Under the pieces are notes generated by a model. That model had not been told where the DNA came from and did no database searches. It saw only the letters and a list, made by a program, of their open reading frames with translations. From Arsenophonus sp045399315 (GTDB lineage Bacteria > Pseudomonadota > Gammaproteobacteria > Enterobacterales > Enterobacteriaceae), in NCBI GenBank assembly GCA_045399315.1, contig DAYVGO010000043.1, positions 1-38,644 of the forward strand: DNA of 38,644 nt. Reading direction: 5' to 3'. Made by a program: the position numbers and the translations under genes. Positions 36,730 to 38,644 of the stretch are shown one piece after another; position 1 is the first letter of the stretch; each line of letters opens with the position of its first letter.

Positions 36730-37803
36730 TTAGAAAGAATGATAACCTGTTTGAGATAATTGATAAGGATTGCCTAGTGCATATTTTAATATGCCATTTT
36801 TAGTATTAATACTAATTGTTAATAAAGTTTGCCAACGCTCAGTATCCGGTTGTGAACTATCAAGCAAAAAACAAATTGGTGATTGCTCACCTTCAGGGCC
36901 ACACATTGCATCGGCGTGTGCCATAATGCTTTTATTTTTCATATTACTAGATACGCTTTTTAGATGTTCATAACGTTTATAAGTAGTACCATCAGTAGTA
37001 CCTTCCCCCGCCTAGCAACCAATTCAGACGCTAGAAAATAATTAGTATTAAGTAACCAACTATTTTGTTGTGGGTAAACAATCGCTGGTCGAAATGGACT
37101 TAAATACTTACTGCTCAGCATCGTGCAGCGTGATGGCAAAATACACTTAATACTGAAGATACACTTACTTGTGCAGAAAATGCTAAAGCGATAGCCTCTT
37201 CTATGGTTGTTGCTTCTTCTAATATCCGGTGAGCAACAGCATGTACAGATACACCACCAGAATCATTATCACTTGTATGATGTAAGATATTAAAATGTAA
37301 ATCTAAGCCGGTACTGTTAACACCAATTTTACCTAACATGCCAAATTCAGTAAGAAGCTTAAATTGCATCCCTTTTTTATCCTGTAATTGAATCATCAAT
37401 CCATTAGGCGCTAAAACATCGTGCCAATCCCAAGTTTGTACGGTTTGTGGCATATTAATATCAGCAGCTGCATAAATTGCGGTAGAACACTCACTCAAAT
37501 AGGATGTTGACTTTGTCGATAAAATTTTAGTTCGTGTATTTAAACTTGCTAGGTACCAAACCGGCAGATCAGTTCCCAGAGCTATTGCTTCAATTTCACT
37601 AGCCAAATCCGGATACCAATACTCCAGAACAGACAAACTATTTTCTCCAATTGTTCTCGCCTGAACGCCAATTATACCAATACGAGAAAAAAATCTAAAT
37701 AAAGCATCACTGTCTGTTTTATTTGTGGCGCCCAATATTCTCCAATCTGTTTTCCTCGACAAAAAAGATCTTTTACCGCATTATTAAACGTATAAGCTTT
37801 CAT
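36730..37803 (-). pseudogene. broken C45-family (penicillin acyltransferase-like) amidohydrolase
   Basis: The fragments read as an acyl-CoA:6-aminopenicillanic acid acyltransferase-type (peptidase C45) Ntn-hydrolase. Start MKAYTFNNAVKDLFCRGKQI at 37803; a T-run (37687-37693) has one T too few, shifting into SRIGIIGVQARTI. The open part then has LPVWYLASLNTRTKI, a candidate autocleavage/nucleophile Cys in SECSTAIY, TWDWHD, GMLGKIGVNSTGLDLHFNIL and VAHRILEEATTIEEAI. It breaks near 37150 and again near 37005 before a C-terminal piece (MAHADAMCGPEGEQSPICFL to GYHSF). Such enzymes cleave small amide substrates. The original substrate cannot be told. Confidence 0.8.
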
Positions 37804-38517
37804 GATTAATAGCCTTTTAAATTAAAAAAATAATTTAATTAATAGTGATTACTACTATTTGTTAATTTAAAAATTTAATAATACTATTTTACTATTATCT
37901 ATAAGCCAATAAGCCCATCTAGAACTTTATAATTCTAATATCCTATTTAATATTCAGCAATAATTATTTTCAATATTAATAAAAATAAATTTAAATTAAA
38001 AATAACAGAATATAAAAAGAATTTTTTTGTAATTTATTATTAGTCTTTATTAAAGAATAAGTTATGGTTATAATTTTTAACACTTTTTACAAACAACTAA
38101 AGTGAAAATTTTCAATAAATATAATATAGATCACATAAAACAATATAAAAAGTTAGGCTATACTCATATAGTCCATATGATGAAATAAGATTATTCCACT
38201 ACTCTTTAATATTTTGTGATAATATTGTTACTGATTTTACCCAAAAAATAATAAACTCCATTACAGTAATTTATCATTGTAAATATAAGATAATTTTAAA
38301 TAATATATATTTTCTATTTAACAATAGAAAATATTATCTAACTAGTAAATTACCTACAATTTTTAATTATAAGTAAAAATAAATAATTTTATAACTAACA
38401 TAATACTAAGTTATATTTTTTAATTGCGATAAAAAATAATAAAAATATGCTATATTAATTTATATTTAATATTCTATTTTAAAAATAAAATGAATTTACG
38501 ATATTTTTCATACACAC
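37804..38517. other. very AT-rich non-coding region
   Basis: About 700 bases with no ORF or recognised RNA. It holds the perfect inverted repeat at 38307-38334 and is bounded by the C45 remnant and the IS end. Confidence 0.6.
38307..38334. repeat. perfect 12-bp inverted repeat
   Basis: ATATTTTCTATT-TAAC-AATAGAAAATAT. It is all but AT-only. It could be a leftover terminator or a protein site; nothing nearby decides. Confidence 0.5.
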
Positions 38518-38644
38518 AGAACCACCCCGGGAATCTTGGAGACTAAATAGTCAGTCAAAAGGAGACCCAAATGTCGTCTAATCGTTATTCCTCTGAATTT
38601 CGGGAACGAGCAGTAAGGAATGGTGCTAGAGCAGCCTAATGAAT
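38518..38644 (+). mobile_element. left end of an IS3-family (IS51-group-like) insertion sequence
   Basis: The stretch GAACCACCCCGGGAATCTT followed by GGAGACTAAA resembles the terminal repeat of IS51-group elements such as IS629 (TGAACCGCCCCGGG... from memory). It is followed after a short leader by an orfA start. The outermost base is A instead of the expected T. The element runs off the window. Confidence 0.75.
38571..38644 (+). pseudogene. orfA of the IS3-family element, frameshifted, partial
   Basis: Start MSSNRYSSEFRERAVR has GGAGA six bases upstream and matches the N-terminal helix-turn-helix start of IS3-family OrfA proteins. After AVR an extra A (in GGAATGG, near 38620) throws the frame into NGARAA and a stop. 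Without it the reading would be AVRMVLEQPNE, the usual OrfA continuation. The gene continues beyond the window. Confidence 0.7.

Noticed and set aside
1..38644. CRISPR arrays, prophage genes, toxin-antitoxin pairs, secretion or defence systems
   Set aside because: No regularly spaced repeats, phage structural genes or recognised defence proteins are seen.

Overview
The window is an AT-rich stretch of a gammaproteobacterial (Enterobacterales) chromosome. Almost every recognisable protein aligns, by eye and from memory, with an E. coli counterpart, and local gene order follows E. coli in blocks: (rrn promoter)-clpB-pgeF-rluD-bamD-raiA-pheA-tyrA-aroF-rplS-trmD-rimM-rpsP-ffh-ypjD-corB-luxS-micA-gshA-tRNA(Arg,Arg,Ser)-csrA-alaS-recA-pncC, then lplT-aas and aroL, then proA-proB-crl-frsA-gpt-pepD-dinB. 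The low GC, the many frameshifted or stop-interrupted genes still lying in syntenic places, and the IS fragment at the right edge suggest a host-restricted symbiont in an early or middle stage of genome decay. An Arsenophonus-like insect symbiont would fit, but the genus is inference.

Layout. 1-320: a stringent-type rRNA P1 promoter firing leftward out of the window, then the end of clpB. 324-4727 (minus): clpB (with a sigma-32 promoter), pgeF, rluD. 4858-6229 (plus): bamD and raiA. 6459-9896: three broken aromatic amino acid genes (pheA, tyrA, aroF). 10188-13766 (minus): intact translation/secretion block rplS-trmD-rimM-rpsP and ffh. 13945-16076 (plus): ypjD intact, corB broken. 16108-18327: broken luxS, a MicA-like small RNA with a sigma-E promoter, and gshA, whose 3' end runs antisense through MicA. 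18477-18922: a tRNA operon with promoter and terminator. 19396-24888 (minus): csrA, alaS, recA and pncC; recX is missing. 24849-28241: broken lplT and aas. 28324-28845: intact aroL. 29001-31360: broken proA and proB. 31494-36566: crl and pepD intact; frsA, gpt and dinB broken. 36730-37803: a broken C45-family acyltransferase. 37804-38517: AT-rich DNA without genes. 38518-end: left end of an IS3-family element with a frameshifted orfA.

How the genes work together. What survives is core: protein quality control (ClpB), ribosome and tRNA maturation (RluD, RimM, TrmD, L19, S16, AlaRS, tRNAs), membrane insertion (Ffh, BamD), recombination (RecA), glutathione synthesis (GshA), peptide use (PepD), and global regulators (CsrA, Crl, MicA). 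What has been lost is what a host can supply or what matters in free life: Phe/Tyr synthesis from chorismate, proline synthesis, AI-2 signalling, purine salvage by Gpt, lysophospholipid recycling and Pol IV. No wholly new system is evident. The most interesting signals are the MicA/gshA antisense overlap, the repeated TGG-to-TGA nonsense changes across independent pseudogenes, a degraded LexA operator at recA, and two diverging tandem arginine tRNAs.
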